In this document: positions 56,547 through 64,000 of the stretch, in pieces
Position numbering within the stretch: the first letter of the stretch is position 1
Layout of the letters: each line of letters starts with the position of its first letter
Assembly (NCBI RefSeq): GCF_023147505.1
Contig: NZ_JAHXPB010000007.1
Span: forward strand, 1 to 64,000
Length of the DNA: 64,000 nucleotides
Source: Brevundimonas sp. EYE_349
GTDB lineage: Bacteria; Pseudomonadota; Alphaproteobacteria; Caulobacterales; Caulobacteraceae
Reading direction: 5' to 3'
Position numbers and translations under genes: made by a program
The notes under the pieces: model-generated
Seen by the model: only the letters and a program-made list of their open reading frames with translations
Database searches by the model: none
Told to the model about the DNA's origin: nothing

Positions 56547-57031
56547 TAGGCGGCCTCCATCGCGGCACCGCCGTCCAGCGACACCACCGCCACCGCGATC
56601 ATCTGGCTCATGGCGGCGGTCAACGCCTCGCCCGCGTCGGACGCGCCCAGCAGGATCGTCATCGGCCGGATACCCAGCGACGCCGGGGGATGCAGTCGGA
56701 GAGTCTTCAACCCGCGCGCGGGCCAGCCCAGGCCAATCGTGACCGGCTCGCGGCCCTGCCTCGCCACGATCAAAGCGGACGGGCGCAGGGTGTCCAAGTC
56801 GGCGTCGTCGTCGGCGGGGTAGTCCAACCATACGTCGGCGTTGTGTCCGCCGATCCTCAGGGCGTCAGCAGCATGAAGTTCGACCAGCAGGCGCAGGCGG
56901 CTCTCGAAGCTTCGGGGAGCCGGGCCATTTTGGCGGCCCTGGAGGGCACCGTAGCCGAAGACGAAACGGCCGTGGAGGGCCACCACCGCATCCTCCAAGT
57001 AGGCCGCTAGGGCCTCGATGGGGGCAGTCAC
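56546..57031 (-). CDS. hypothetical protein of the satellite-like element
   Basis: This 161-residue protein has MTAPIEALAAYLEDAVVALH at the start, and a strand-rich middle (RPSALIVARQGREPVTIGLG). It is the third gene in a tight series with overlaps of 4 nt and 1 nt. Composition and neighbours support a real gene; function is unknown. Confidence 0.7.
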   Translation of the reverse strand: MTAPIEALAAYLEDAVVALHGRFVFGYGALQGRQNGPAPRSFESRLRLLVELHAADALRIGGHNADVWLDYPADDDADLDTLRPSALIVARQGREPVTIGLGWPARGLKTLRLHPPASLGIRPMTILLGASDAGEALTAAMSQMIAVAVVSLDGGAAMEAA

Positions 57032-57261
57032 GACATGGACTCCGACACGGCCTGCTTAGCCACCTCGCGCCGCGCCTCTTCCCAGCGCTGACCGATCCAG
57101 AAATTCACCTGATCGGCGGACCAGCGGAGGCCGCGCTGACCAATTCGAAGGATCGGCTTGGGAGCGTCGTCCAGGCGGCCGAACGCCTGCGGCGTCAGAC
57201 CCAGAGGCTTGAGGCGCCGCGCCAACTCGCGCGAGGCGATCAAGTTCAAGGACTCACTCAC
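57028..57261 (-). CDS. small DNA-binding-like protein (AlpA/excisionase-like)
   Basis: This 77-residue protein starts with GTG and reads LIASRELARRLKPLGLTPQAF, then a segment ending QRGLRWSADQVNFWIGQRWE. The size, the winged-helix-like pattern and its place in an integrative element resemble AlpA/MerR-like excisionases, but sequence support is modest. It overlaps its neighbours by 4 nt on both sides. Confidence 0.6.
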   Translation of the reverse strand: MSESLNLIASRELARRLKPLGLTPQAFGRLDDAPKPILRIGQRGLRWSADQVNFWIGQRWEEARREVAKQAVSESMS

Positions 57262-57650
57262 TTCGCGGCCCCCTTCCGAAAATCGCGAACCCAACCCGCC
57301 GTCACGCCCGCTTCGGCGTTGTTCGCGGCCTCCAGCCGCACCGCCGCCGGAAGCGCCGCCAGCTTGGCCCGAGTCGCGGCGGCGGCTTCCTGGGCGCTCG
57401 GCTCGGGCGCGTCGAACAGGTGGGGCGCCTGACCCCGCAAGGAGTCCAGCAGCGTGTTGAGGTCGGAGCCCGACGCCCAACGAAGCCCCCCGACGCTGGC
57501 GCCGGATTCGATGATCTCAGGCGCGTCGTCCTGAGCGATAATCCGTCGCGCGATGTCGCTGATTTGGCTGTCCGAGGCCGCCGGACAGGCGCGGGCCACG
57601 GCCGCACTTACGGCCGCGCGCAATACGGCGGCCTGGGTGGTGATGGTCAT
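57258..57650 (-). CDS. hypothetical protein, first of a four-gene series
   Basis: This 130-residue, Ala-rich helical protein reads TTQAAVLRAAVSAAVARACP, then DSQISDIARRIIAQ and a C-terminal AGVTAGWVRDFRKG. No family is recognised. It opens the leftward series 57650-56346 and is preceded by the large hairpin at 57711. Confidence 0.65.
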   Translation of the reverse strand: MTITTQAAVLRAAVSAAVARACPAASDSQISDIARRIIAQDDAPEIIESGASVGGLRWASGSDLNTLLDSLRGQAPHLFDAPEPSAQEAAAATRAKLAALPAAVRLEAANNAEAGVTAGWVRDFRKGAAK

Positions 57651-57710
57651 TTAAAGGGTGGACTCAGAAGGCGTCGCGGCCCGCAGGCGAAGCCTAGTAG
57701 ATGAAGAAAA

Positions 57711-57757
57711 CCGGGGGCGATGACTCGACAAAGTCGAGGGGGCGTCATCGCCCCCGG
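57711..57757. repeat. large double hairpin between integrase and the small-gene operon
   Basis: A perfect 14-bp stem (CCGGGGGCGATGAC at 57711-57724 with GTCATCGCCCCCGG at 57744-57757) encloses a second hairpin (TCGAC-AAA-GTCGA). An AT-rich stretch (57790-57860) lies between it and the integrase stop. It could end the integrase transcript or be part of the leader of the small-gene operon. Confidence 0.8.
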
Positions 57758-57884
57758 CCGCATCGGTCAGGCCCCCCAACCGACGCTCAGACCCTAAACG
57801 AAAATGCCTGAAAAGTCAAGATTTTATTCAATATAAACAAAATCCTACAGAGTCGATAAGGGAACAACAGTCGGAAAGAGTCAC

Positions 57885-59531
57885 CTAAACGGCGGCCTTC
57901 ACTTGATCGAATGTCGGACCACCAGCGGCGAATTCCCAGCGGATTACAGACCCGTCGCCACCGTAATACAGGCGAGGGCGGTCGGTGGGGGAAGACTCGT
58001 TGAAATTCGCGAATAAGAGGCCGTCCCGGAACTCGAATCCGAGGGGAACCGCGACCGCGATAAGGGCGGACATAGCGGCCCGCGCCTCATAGAGGGCGTC
58101 GCCCTGGGCGGTTTCCATCTGGACCTTGATTTCCGCCAGGCGGTCGCGCCAGTCGGGGGCGGCGGCTTGGGCGCGCTCTATTGCCGCTTCGCGCTCCAGG
58201 CGTGCGATTTCACGATCCAGGGCGTCGGCTTCGGCCTCGCGCTCAGTGAGTCGACCACTGACCCCGCGCCCCTCCTCCAGGGCGTCTAGGAGGGCGTCAA
58301 TCCGCGTCTGTAGGGCTGCGCGCTCCAGCCGCGCCCGCGCGAGAGCCTGCACCGCCACCGCCTGGGCCGGGATTGCCGCCTGGGCCGCCGACAGGGCGGC
58401 AAGGAACGGCATAAGGTCGCGCTCTACGTCGCGGTTTCGCAGGCGGTGGCGGTTATCGCAGGCCCCACGGTTGATGTTGTTACACCGTAGGGCGCCGGTG
58501 GTGCGGTGTTCCTGGCCCGGCGGCGGCGTGAACGACTGATGATAGCCCACCGTCCCGCCGCAGGCGCCGCAAACGACCTGACCTATCAGCAGGTTTCGGA
58601 AGTGGCGCGAACGCGGCTGGGCGTTGGGATTCTGGCGTGACCGGACCACCGCCTGGGCGCGTTCAAAAAGGCCCGGCTCCACGATCTCAGGAAAGTAGCC
58701 TGGGATTGGCGGACCATCGGGAACGCTGGGCCAGCGTTCGCCTTGGGGCGGCGGGATGATCTCGCCGGACGCGGTGCGCCGGATACGCGTGTGCGGCTGG
58801 AACTCGCCCAGCACGGCCCGGTTGGCAATGATCTCCTTGACCGTCGTTTCGCTCCAGATGGCCGAACGTGGCTTCTCGCGCCCGGCCGCGTTCATGCGTC
58901 GGGCGATGGTGGCGTTGCCGAGTCCGGCGGCCTTCATCTCAAAAACCTCGACCACCGTTGCCGCCCTTTTCTCAATGATCTTCCACTTCTGATCTGCGCC
59001 CAGGGTCAGCCAATGGGGGCCGGTTTTAGTCGTCGGGCGTAGTGTTTCGCGTGCCAGTGTGCGCCCCGTGCGGCGTGCATCTGCGACCTTGCGGCCCTTC
59101 TCCTCCGACTCGCGTCTCGACCGTCCAGACTCGAACACAGCCCATATGAGATCAGTCTCAGAGGATTGTTTTCCGAAGACCTTTCCGCTACTTACGAAGA
59201 TGACAACAACCCCAAGCCGGGTCAGGTCTAACAGAAGCCCAACCGCCTCTGTCGGCTCCTCCCGGCTGAATCTGTCGAAGGAATCGATAAGGAGTCGGCT
59301 ACCCTCTGGGATCAGGCCAGCTTTCGCTTTCTGGACGAAGCCCGCCAGGGCGCCCTTGCGGCGATGGGTGCCGACGTAGGCCGAAATCCCTTCGTCACGA
59401 AGCTGGGTGTCGAGGGTCAGGCCGTGGGCGGCGGCGTAGGCTTCCGCATTCTCGACCTGACGCCGTAGGGAGTCGCCGCGCGCCTGGGGGGCGCTGCTGA
59501 AACGGGCGTAGCTGTAGGCTAGGACGGTCAT
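57885..59531 (-). CDS. large serine integrase of the proX element
   Basis: This 548-residue protein has catalytic Ser in AYSYARFSSAPQARGDSL near residue 10, SFDRFSREEPTEAV, the recombinase domain (ATIARRMNAAGREKPRS, then GEFQPHTRIRR) and a zinc ribbon (CGACGG...CNNINRGACDN), then a coiled coil (residues ~430-500). The ATG at 59531 follows GGCGGA; a longer frame runs into proX. The start is about 35 bp from the core site at 59565, as in many serine-integrase elements. Confidence 0.93.
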   Translation of the reverse strand: MTVLAYSYARFSSAPQARGDSLRRQVENAEAYAAAHGLTLDTQLRDEGISAYVGTHRRKGALAGFVQKAKAGLIPEGSRLLIDSFDRFSREEPTEAVGLLLDLTRLGVVVIFVSSGKVFGKQSSETDLIWAVFESGRSRRESEEKGRKVADARRTGRTLARETLRPTTKTGPHWLTLGADQKWKIIEKRAATVVEVFEMKAAGLGNATIARRMNAAGREKPRSAIWSETTVKEIIANRAVLGEFQPHTRIRRTASGEIIPPPQGERWPSVPDGPPIPGYFPEIVEPGLFERAQAVVRSRQNPNAQPRSRHFRNLLIGQVVCGACGGTVGYHQSFTPPPGQEHRTTGALRCNNINRGACDNRHRLRNRDVERDLMPFLAALSAAQAAIPAQAVAVQALARARLERAALQTRIDALLDALEEGRGVSGRLTEREAEADALDREIARLEREAAIERAQAAAPDWRDRLAEIKVQMETAQGDALYEARAAMSALIAVAVPLGFEFRDGLLFANFNESSPTDRPRLYYGGDGSVIRWEFAAGGPTFDQVKAAV

Positions 59532-59548
59532 ATCCGCCCAATAGTGTA

Positions 59549-59971
59549 TTAGGCGAGGCACGTCACGACAGCGGCGTCCCACAGGCGCTGGTCCAGCACA
59601 AAGGTCACTCGGCGGTCTGCGTCGTTGATCAGGCCCAGCGCCGTGACCGAGCCGGGGCGGACGCCCAGTGTCTCCCACAGCAGGGTCTCGTTTCCGAACG
59701 ACAGCCGTCCCGACCCCATGGCGCCCGCCGCGCGCTTCAGGTCGATCACCGTGTCCTGGCGCGCGGAGATCAGCCACAGCCGGCCCTTGTGGTCCTTCAG
59801 GAACAGGTTCTTGGTGTGGGCGCCGGGCAGGTTAGCCTTGAGGTCCATCCCCTCCTCGACGCGGAAGACGGCCGGGTGGTCGTGGGTCACATGGTCCACG
59901 CCGGTGTCGGCCAGCCAGGCGGTCAGTCGGTCGCGGTCGAAAGCCGGCGTGGGCGCGGGTGCGTCAGTCAT
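59549..59971 (-). pseudogene. proX: proX, N-terminal part, truncated by integration
   Basis: ProX (YbaK/EbsC fold) frees Ala from misacylated tRNA-Pro. This 140-residue piece has [34 protein letters not shown] and the conserved [20 protein letters not shown], then [14 protein letters not shown], after which native sequence stops and TCLA-stop follows. The missing ~40 residues, including the conserved NFHPL-N-ATT region, lie at 52461-52587. A joined protein would have 176 residues. Confidence 0.93.
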
Positions 59972-60008
59972 GGTTGAGCCATTGGATTTCGGACGTTAGG
60001 AAATGTCC

Positions 60009-60776
60009 ATGGTCGATACCGTCAATACGCGCCCGCTGGAACTGGAATGCTATCCGATGTCGGCCCGGCCGCCGGACCTTGTGCCCGGCCGCCAGTCGCG
60101 CAACTGGATGGACGCCTTCATCAGCCGCCACCCCTATCGCTGCCTGCCGCTGAACATGGCCAACACCACGGGGTGGGAGATCCTGTGCCCGTTCGGCTTC
60201 TCGGCCGAGTGGAATGGCGGCCCGCGCCAGGAAGACATCGTCATCACGCCGGACCGGCCCCAGCACGACCTGGACCATTTCGTCACCTCGCACTTCTCGC
60301 GCGGGGTCATGACCATGCATCCCCAATATCTGTTCCGCACGCCGCCGGGCTGGGGGATGATGTGTTCGGGATCGCCGAACCATGTGAAGGACGGCATCCA
60401 GCCTCTGGTCGGCCTGATCGAGACCGACTGGCTGCCCTTCCCCTTCACGATGAACTGGATTTTCACCCGGCCGGGCCGGATCACCTTCGAGAAGGCCGAG
60501 CCCTTCTGCTTCATCAATCTGATCGAGCACAAGAAGGTCGAGCAGTTCCAGCCCATCATCCGCACCCTGGAATCCAACCCGGTGATGAAGGGGCAGTTCG
60601 AGGCCTGGAACCGCGCACGGACGGACTTCAACCAGCGGCTGGCTGGCGGCGATCCCGACGCGGCCAAGGAGGCGTGGCAGCGCTATTACTTCAAGGGCGA
60701 GGTGCCGGAGAACCTGGGCGCCGCCCCGGCCACCCACTCCAACAAGCGTCGGCTCAAGTCGCCGCGTGTCGGATAG
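60009..60776 (+). CDS. DUF6065-like protein
   Basis: This 255-residue soluble protein reads VNTRPLELECYPMSARPPDL, then NMANTTGWEILCPFGFSAEW, and PEHIIP-free but conserved PPGWGMMCSGSPNHVKDGIQ. It resembles the DUF6065 family of unknown function. The ATG at 60009 has AGGAA at a good distance; 60003 is also possible. It diverges from proX. Confidence 0.75.
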   Translation: MVDTVNTRPLELECYPMSARPPDLVPGRQSRNWMDAFISRHPYRCLPLNMANTTGWEILCPFGFSAEWNGGPRQEDIVITPDRPQHDLDHFVTSHFSRGVMTMHPQYLFRTPPGWGMMCSGSPNHVKDGIQPLVGLIETDWLPFPFTMNWIFTRPGRITFEKAEPFCFINLIEHKKVEQFQPIIRTLESNPVMKGQFEAWNRARTDFNQRLAGGDPDAAKEAWQRYYFKGEVPENLGAAPATHSNKRRLKSPRVG

Positions 60777-60780
60777 ACAA

Positions 60781-60808
60781 AAGCCCTCTCCCGTCGAGGA
60801 GAGGGCTT
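60781..60808. terminator. bidirectional intrinsic terminator
   Basis: AAGCCCTCTCC pairs with GGAGAGGGCTT around CGTCGA between two convergent genes. The T-run is short on the plus strand; on the minus strand the stem is followed by TTTTGTC. Confidence 0.75.
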
Positions 60809-60834
60809 GATCATACGGCCGCGAAAGCCGTGGC

Positions 60835-61404
60835 TTACGAGGTCGGGCGCGTGACCTGCGGACCCAGGTTCTGGATCACCTCGCGCGCGTTGAAGGCGTT
60901 GGGGTCGTTGGCGGGCTTGGCGCCCCGACCCATGACGATCTCGGCGTTGGCCTCGAAACGGTCGACCTGGCGAACGTCGAAGTCGCTGGCGCCCCAGCCC
61001 CAACGATCCCACGGGCTCCAGAAGCCGCCGCGATAGTAGCGCCACGATGGACCCCAATAGGGGCCGTAGAAGCTGTTGTAGCGCGAGTAAAAGGGATCGG
61101 GCGTGCCGACGAAGCGGGTGTCGCGGTCGGTGGCGCGGTTGACGGTGGCGAACCAGTCATAACCGCTTTCGGCCGTCAGTTCGGCCGAGCGAAGCAGCAG
61201 GCCCATCTCGACCTGATCTCGCGAGGTGACGGAATTGCCAGAGAAGCTGACGCGGAAGCGGTTGTTCTCCAGCCGCTGTTCGGCATAGCCGCCGCGCTGG
61301 CCGTTCAGGCCGGCGGGTTGATACGGCGTGGCGGTGGCGCAGGCGGCGAGGGCCAGCCCTGCAGCCACCGTCATCGCCAGGGTCTTTAAGGGTAGGGCTT
61401 TCAT
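60835..61404 (-). CDS. putative lipoprotein (DUF4136-like, CC0125/CC1285 type)
   Basis: This 189-residue protein has a lipobox (LALAAC) and then the pattern YQPAGLNGQRGGYAEQRLEN followed by FRVSFSGNS and EMGLLLRSAELTAESGYDWF, seen in a Caulobacterales lipoprotein family. The middle is Tyr/Trp/Gly-rich. The ATG at 61404 has AGGAG upstream. Function is unknown. Confidence 0.82.
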   Translation of the reverse strand: MKALPLKTLAMTVAAGLALAACATATPYQPAGLNGQRGGYAEQRLENNRFRVSFSGNSVTSRDQVEMGLLLRSAELTAESGYDWFATVNRATDRDTRFVGTPDPFYSRYNSFYGPYWGPSWRYYRGGFWSPWDRWGWGASDFDVRQVDRFEANAEIVMGRGAKPANDPNAFNAREVIQNLGPQVTRPTS

Positions 61405-61504
61405 GAAATCAAACTCCTTGATCGCCCATTCGGGCGCGCTGACGGCTGAACGGAGCATGAACGGCGGCGTTCCCGATCCAATCTAGGCCGAAGCGTCGCC
61501 ATTT

Positions 61505-62137
61505 CTAGAGCCTTGCGACGATCAGCACCGCCGCGGTCATCAACAGCACGCCGACGAAGACGCCGAACCCCTTGCGAAAGCGGGGCTGCTGCATCCGCCG
61601 CGAGAGGGCCGCGCCGGACAGGGCATAGGCGCTCATCGACATCATATCCATCCCGATGGCGGCGACGGCGAACAGCGCCATCTGGGGCGCGACCGGCCGG
61701 CTGACGTCCACGAAGGGCGGCAGGACGGCGGTGAAGAACAGGATGGCCTTGGGGTTGGCGATCTGGACCGCGAAACCGTCGACCAGGGCGCTGCGCCCCC
61801 GGCGAACCACGACATGGTCGGGCTGGGCGGCGGTGGCGAAGGCGCCGCGCAACGCCTTGATCCCCAGCCAGGCGACATAGAGGGCGCCCAACACGGCGAT
61901 GACCTTGAACGCCGCCGGAAAAGCCTTGACCAGGGCTCCCAGGCCCAGCGCCGCCGCGCCGAACCAGACCAGGGTCGCCGCATTCATGCCCAGCACCCCG
62001 ACCAGGGCGGAGGCGCGGCCCTTCTCCACCCCCGTCGCCACCGCGAACAGATTGGCCGGACCCGGCGTGACGGCCATCACCGCCATGACGCCCAAGAAGG
62101 TCGAATACAGGTGCGGATCGACGGGCAGGGCGGACAT
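61505..62137 (-). CDS. LysE-family translocator
   Basis: This 210-residue membrane protein has five or six hydrophobic segments and the family signature MAVTPGPANLFAVATGVEKG, then the loop ALVDGFAVQIANPKAILFF. LysE/RhtB proteins export amino acids or related small molecules. The ATG at 62137 starts directly before the first segment. Confidence 0.9.
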   Translation of the reverse strand: MSALPVDPHLYSTFLGVMAVMAVTPGPANLFAVATGVEKGRASALVGVLGMNAATLVWFGAAALGLGALVKAFPAAFKVIAVLGALYVAWLGIKALRGAFATAAQPDHVVVRRGRSALVDGFAVQIANPKAILFFTAVLPPFVDVSRPVAPQMALFAVAAIGMDMMSMSAYALSGAALSRRMQQPRFRKGFGVFVGVLLMTAAVLIVARL

Positions 62138-62200
62138 GTGGCGCGATGTCGCTGGTCCGCCGTGCGCGGTCAAGCCGTGCGCGTCAGCCGCCCCCGGAAA

Positions 62201-62812
62201 TCAGGCGCGCGGACGACGGGGCGTTTGGGGCGGTGCGGGCGGTTCTGGCGGCGCGGGGGCCTCAACCGCCTCGGGCGCTTCGACCGCTTCAGGGCCGACG
62301 GCGTCGGCGGCCTGGTCCAGCGCATACTGGGCGATCAGTCCATAGGTGACCATCTGTTCGGGGTCGGGATTGGCCCAGGTTCCGTTCTGCGCGATGCCGG
62401 TTCCGACAACCGAGCCATAGCGTGCGCCATCCTCGATCGCTTGTTTGACCTCCGGGTCGTTCAGGGCGTCGGCGACCAGGGTGTCGACGTCGATGTTCTT
62501 GAGCGCTTCGGCCGCCATTTCGCCGGCGTGTTTGGCTGTCTCAGTGGTGAAGGCGGCGACGTCCGGCGCGTATTCGCTCCACAGTGCGGCGATGCGGCTG
62601 CCCCGCTGCGTCTCGCTGAGACTGGGGTCTTCGGAAAGCGCCTCGGCTCGTTTGCCGAACTCCTCCATCCGCGCCTCGAAGGCGCTGGAGGCGGCCTCCA
62701 GACGGGCTTCGGCCGCCGAAGGCGGCGTGTCCTGAACGCGGGCTGCGGCGGGCGAGGCGAGGCTTATCAGCACCAGAGGCAGGGCGGCGCCGAGGCCGAG
62801 AAGACGGATCAT
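62201..62812 (-). CDS. exported protein of unknown function
   Basis: This 203-residue protein has a signal peptide (ending SPAAARV), a helical region with EARLEAASSAFEARMEEFGK, and a Pro-rich acidic tail (VEAPEAVEAPAPPEPPAPP). No family is recognised. The protein stands alone between two other exported or membrane proteins. Confidence 0.7.
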   Translation of the reverse strand: MIRLLGLGAALPLVLISLASPAAARVQDTPPSAAEARLEAASSAFEARMEEFGKRAEALSEDPSLSETQRGSRIAALWSEYAPDVAAFTTETAKHAGEMAAEALKNIDVDTLVADALNDPEVKQAIEDGARYGSVVGTGIAQNGTWANPDPEQMVTYGLIAQYALDQAADAVGPEAVEAPEAVEAPAPPEPPAPPQTPRRPRA

Positions 62813-62892
62813 GGGACAGCTCCCCCAAACATGACCCGCGCAAACTCCGCTCTCGGCGGCCCTGTCTCAAGTGAAATCGCGGTAAGGCGGCC

Positions 62893-63336
62893 TTACTGCG
62901 GTTGGGCCGGAGCGGCCGCCGCTTCCTCCGCCTTGGCGCGGACCATGGCGGGGATGGATTTGATCTGGGTGGCGGCCATGGCCATCTGATCGGCCGGGGC
63001 GCCCTGCGCGACCGCATAGGTCTGCAGTTCATTGGCGAAGGTGTCGGCCTGGCTCTGATAGCGCGCCTGCAGGGCGTCCAGATCGGTCTTGGCCTTGGCC
63101 TTGTCGGCCTGGGCCGCGGCCGCCTGCATTTCCGTCGCCATGGTTTCCATGCTGGTTTCGAAAGCCTCGCCTTTGGCTTCGAAGGCGGCGGCTTCCGGGC
63201 TTTCGGCGGCCTCGGCCGGGGCGGGAGCGGCGGGCTGGGCGGCGGGGGCCGGGGCGGTCGCCGTCTGGGCGAGGGCCAGGGTCGGGCCGCTCAGGACCAG
63301 GGCCGCGACGGCGGCGGTGCAGGACAGAAGACGCAT
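62893..63336 (-). CDS. small exported helical protein
   Basis: This 147-residue protein has a signal peptide (ending TLALAQ), a Pro/Ala linker and then a long helix-rich region (FEAKGEAFETSMETMATEMQ, then DLDALQARYQSQADTFANEL) likely to form a coiled coil. The ATG at 63336 has GGAG upstream. It shares Ala/Glu-rich style with the previous gene but no clear homology. Function is unknown. Confidence 0.7.
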   Translation of the reverse strand: MRLLSCTAAVAALVLSGPTLALAQTATAPAPAAQPAAPAPAEAAESPEAAAFEAKGEAFETSMETMATEMQAAAAQADKAKAKTDLDALQARYQSQADTFANELQTYAVAQGAPADQMAMAATQIKSIPAMVRAKAEEAAAAPAQPQ

Positions 63337-63418
63337 GGAAGAACTCCGGGGCGAGGCCGAAAGCGGCCGCAAGGGGCCTGTGGTCAGGCCCAAGAGCGCT
63401 TACCGTGGACCACAAGTG

Positions 63419-64000
63419 TCAGATTTCAAAGACCCGATAGGGCGTGTCGCCCAGGGTTTTCAGCACCGGCAGGGCGACGTTGTAGACCGGAACGCCCCGG
63501 TTGGTCCGCCCCTCCGGCCCGCCGCGATGGGCGTGGCCGTGGACCACCAGGCTGACGTTGTCATAACGGTCGATGGTTTCGGCCAGGCGCGAAGACCCCA
63601 AGAAGGCATGGATTTCTGGCGGTTCGCCCATTACCGTCTCGACCACGGGCGCATAGTGCAGCAGGACGACCGAACGCTCGGTGCGCAGCTTGCGGATCGA
63701 GTTTTCCAGCAGATTGGCGTCCTCGACCGCCTCCTGCACGAACCGCTTGATCGAAGCCTCGCCGAAAGAGGACAGCATATAGCGGCCGAAGCCGCCGACG
63801 AACCCCTTGCCGCCGGCAAATCCCACGCCGTCGATCTCATACGCCTCGCCGTTCAGCATCCTGACCCCGGCGTCTGTCAGCATCCGTTCGACCTCTTCCG
63901 GCTGGCCGCATTCGTGCTCGTGATTGCCCATGACGCCGACCATGGGGATGGTGCAGAGCTTCAGATCCTCCAGCAGCCGCTCCACCTCGGGCGTCTTGCC
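63419..64000 (-). CDS. metallophosphoesterase, partial (start beyond the window)
   Basis: The C-terminal ~193 residues of a calcineurin-type phosphoesterase are visible: MVGVMGNHEHECG (GNHE metal motif), VVLLHYAPVVETV and LVVHGHAHRG (GHxH). The open frame continues past 64000 (GKTPEVERLLEDLK precedes), so the first DxH and GD motifs lie outside. Substrate unknown. Confidence 0.88.
   Translation of the reverse strand, partial: GKTPEVERLLEDLKLCTIPMVGVMGNHEHECGQPEEVERMLTDAGVRMLNGEAYEIDGVGFAGGKGFVGGFGRYMLSSFGEASIKRFVQEAVEDANLLENSIRKLRTERSVVLLHYAPVVETVMGEPPEIHAFLGSSRLAETIDRYDNVSLVVHGHAHRGGPEGRTNRGVPVYNVALPVLKTLGDTPYRVFEI

Larger units (their letters stand above)
52588..59567. mobile_element. ~6.98 kb integrative element (satellite-like) in proX
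   Basis: The element lies between two CGT core sites at 52585 and 59565. Removing it joins GCCGCTGTCGT to CAACTTCCACC and restores LWDAAVVNFHPL, the conserved ProX sequence. It contains a large serine integrase right at one end (57885-59531), replication, regulatory and small unknown genes, mostly on the minus strand, and a gene-free ~300 bp (52588-52884) at the other end with an AT-rich patch (near 52710). No structural phage genes or conjugation genes are seen. Confidence 0.9.

Overview
The window is high-GC, densely packed chromosomal DNA from an alphaproteobacterium. Gene content points to Caulobacteraceae, most like Brevundimonas: the ubiE-ubiB pair, the rimP-nusA-ylxR-infB operon, rplS-trmD, the PCD/SDR pair, and many Ala-rich exported proteins. 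This placement is an inference from gene content and protein style, since no 16S rRNA gene is present.

Layout. (1) 1-10.8 kb: an initiator tRNA, a stretch with a decayed gene, then an accessory island. The island holds a P-loop NTPase of unknown function, an McrB-like/McrC-like/5mC-methyltransferase cluster resembling the LlaJI/BsuMI type of restriction system, a small XRE regulator with a repeated operator, a HEPN-like protein, a sigma-region-4-like protein and a large serine recombinase. The recombinase gene ends inside tRNA-Arg(CCG). (2) 10.9-42.7 kb: core genome covering pterin/ubiquinone genes, ArfB, an amidohydrolase pair, TrmB, the transcription/translation operon rimP-nusA-ylxR-infB, exported hydrolases, a carotenoid-oxygenase-like protein, tryptophan dioxygenase, rplS/trmD, a DUF885 peptidase-like protein, an AmpG-like transporter and a hybrid kinase/receiver. 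(3) 42.8-46.7 kb: comM (yifB) split at its Walker A region by a ~2.3 kb islet with a small serine recombinase, gene fragments and imperfect inverted ends. (4) 46.8-51.4 kb: gshB, Trm112-like, Lon-N-like, CnoX-like thioredoxin, a lipoprotein and an alpha/beta hydrolase. (5) 51.6-60.0 kb: proX (prolyl-tRNA editing) is split by a ~6.98 kb element with a large serine integrase, a second small serine recombinase, an XRE repressor-like protein, an SF3-type primase/helicase, four overlapping small genes, and an inverted-repeat region that looks like a replication origin. Joining the two ends at a shared CGT restores a full-length ProX reading frame, which fixes the boundaries to a few bases. A second, diverged copy of the proX 3' end lies ~0.86 kb further on, with an acetyltransferase gene between the copies, so this site appears to have been used more than once. 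(6) 60-64 kb: core genes again, ending in a metallophosphoesterase cut by the window edge.

The proX element is the best candidate for an undescribed system. It has the content of a small satellite or plasmid-like integrative element (integration, replication, regulation, small unknown proteins) and no recognisable structural phage or conjugation genes. The McrBC-like cluster, whose ATPase lacks a visible Walker A motif and which has an unknown NTPase next to it, is the second.
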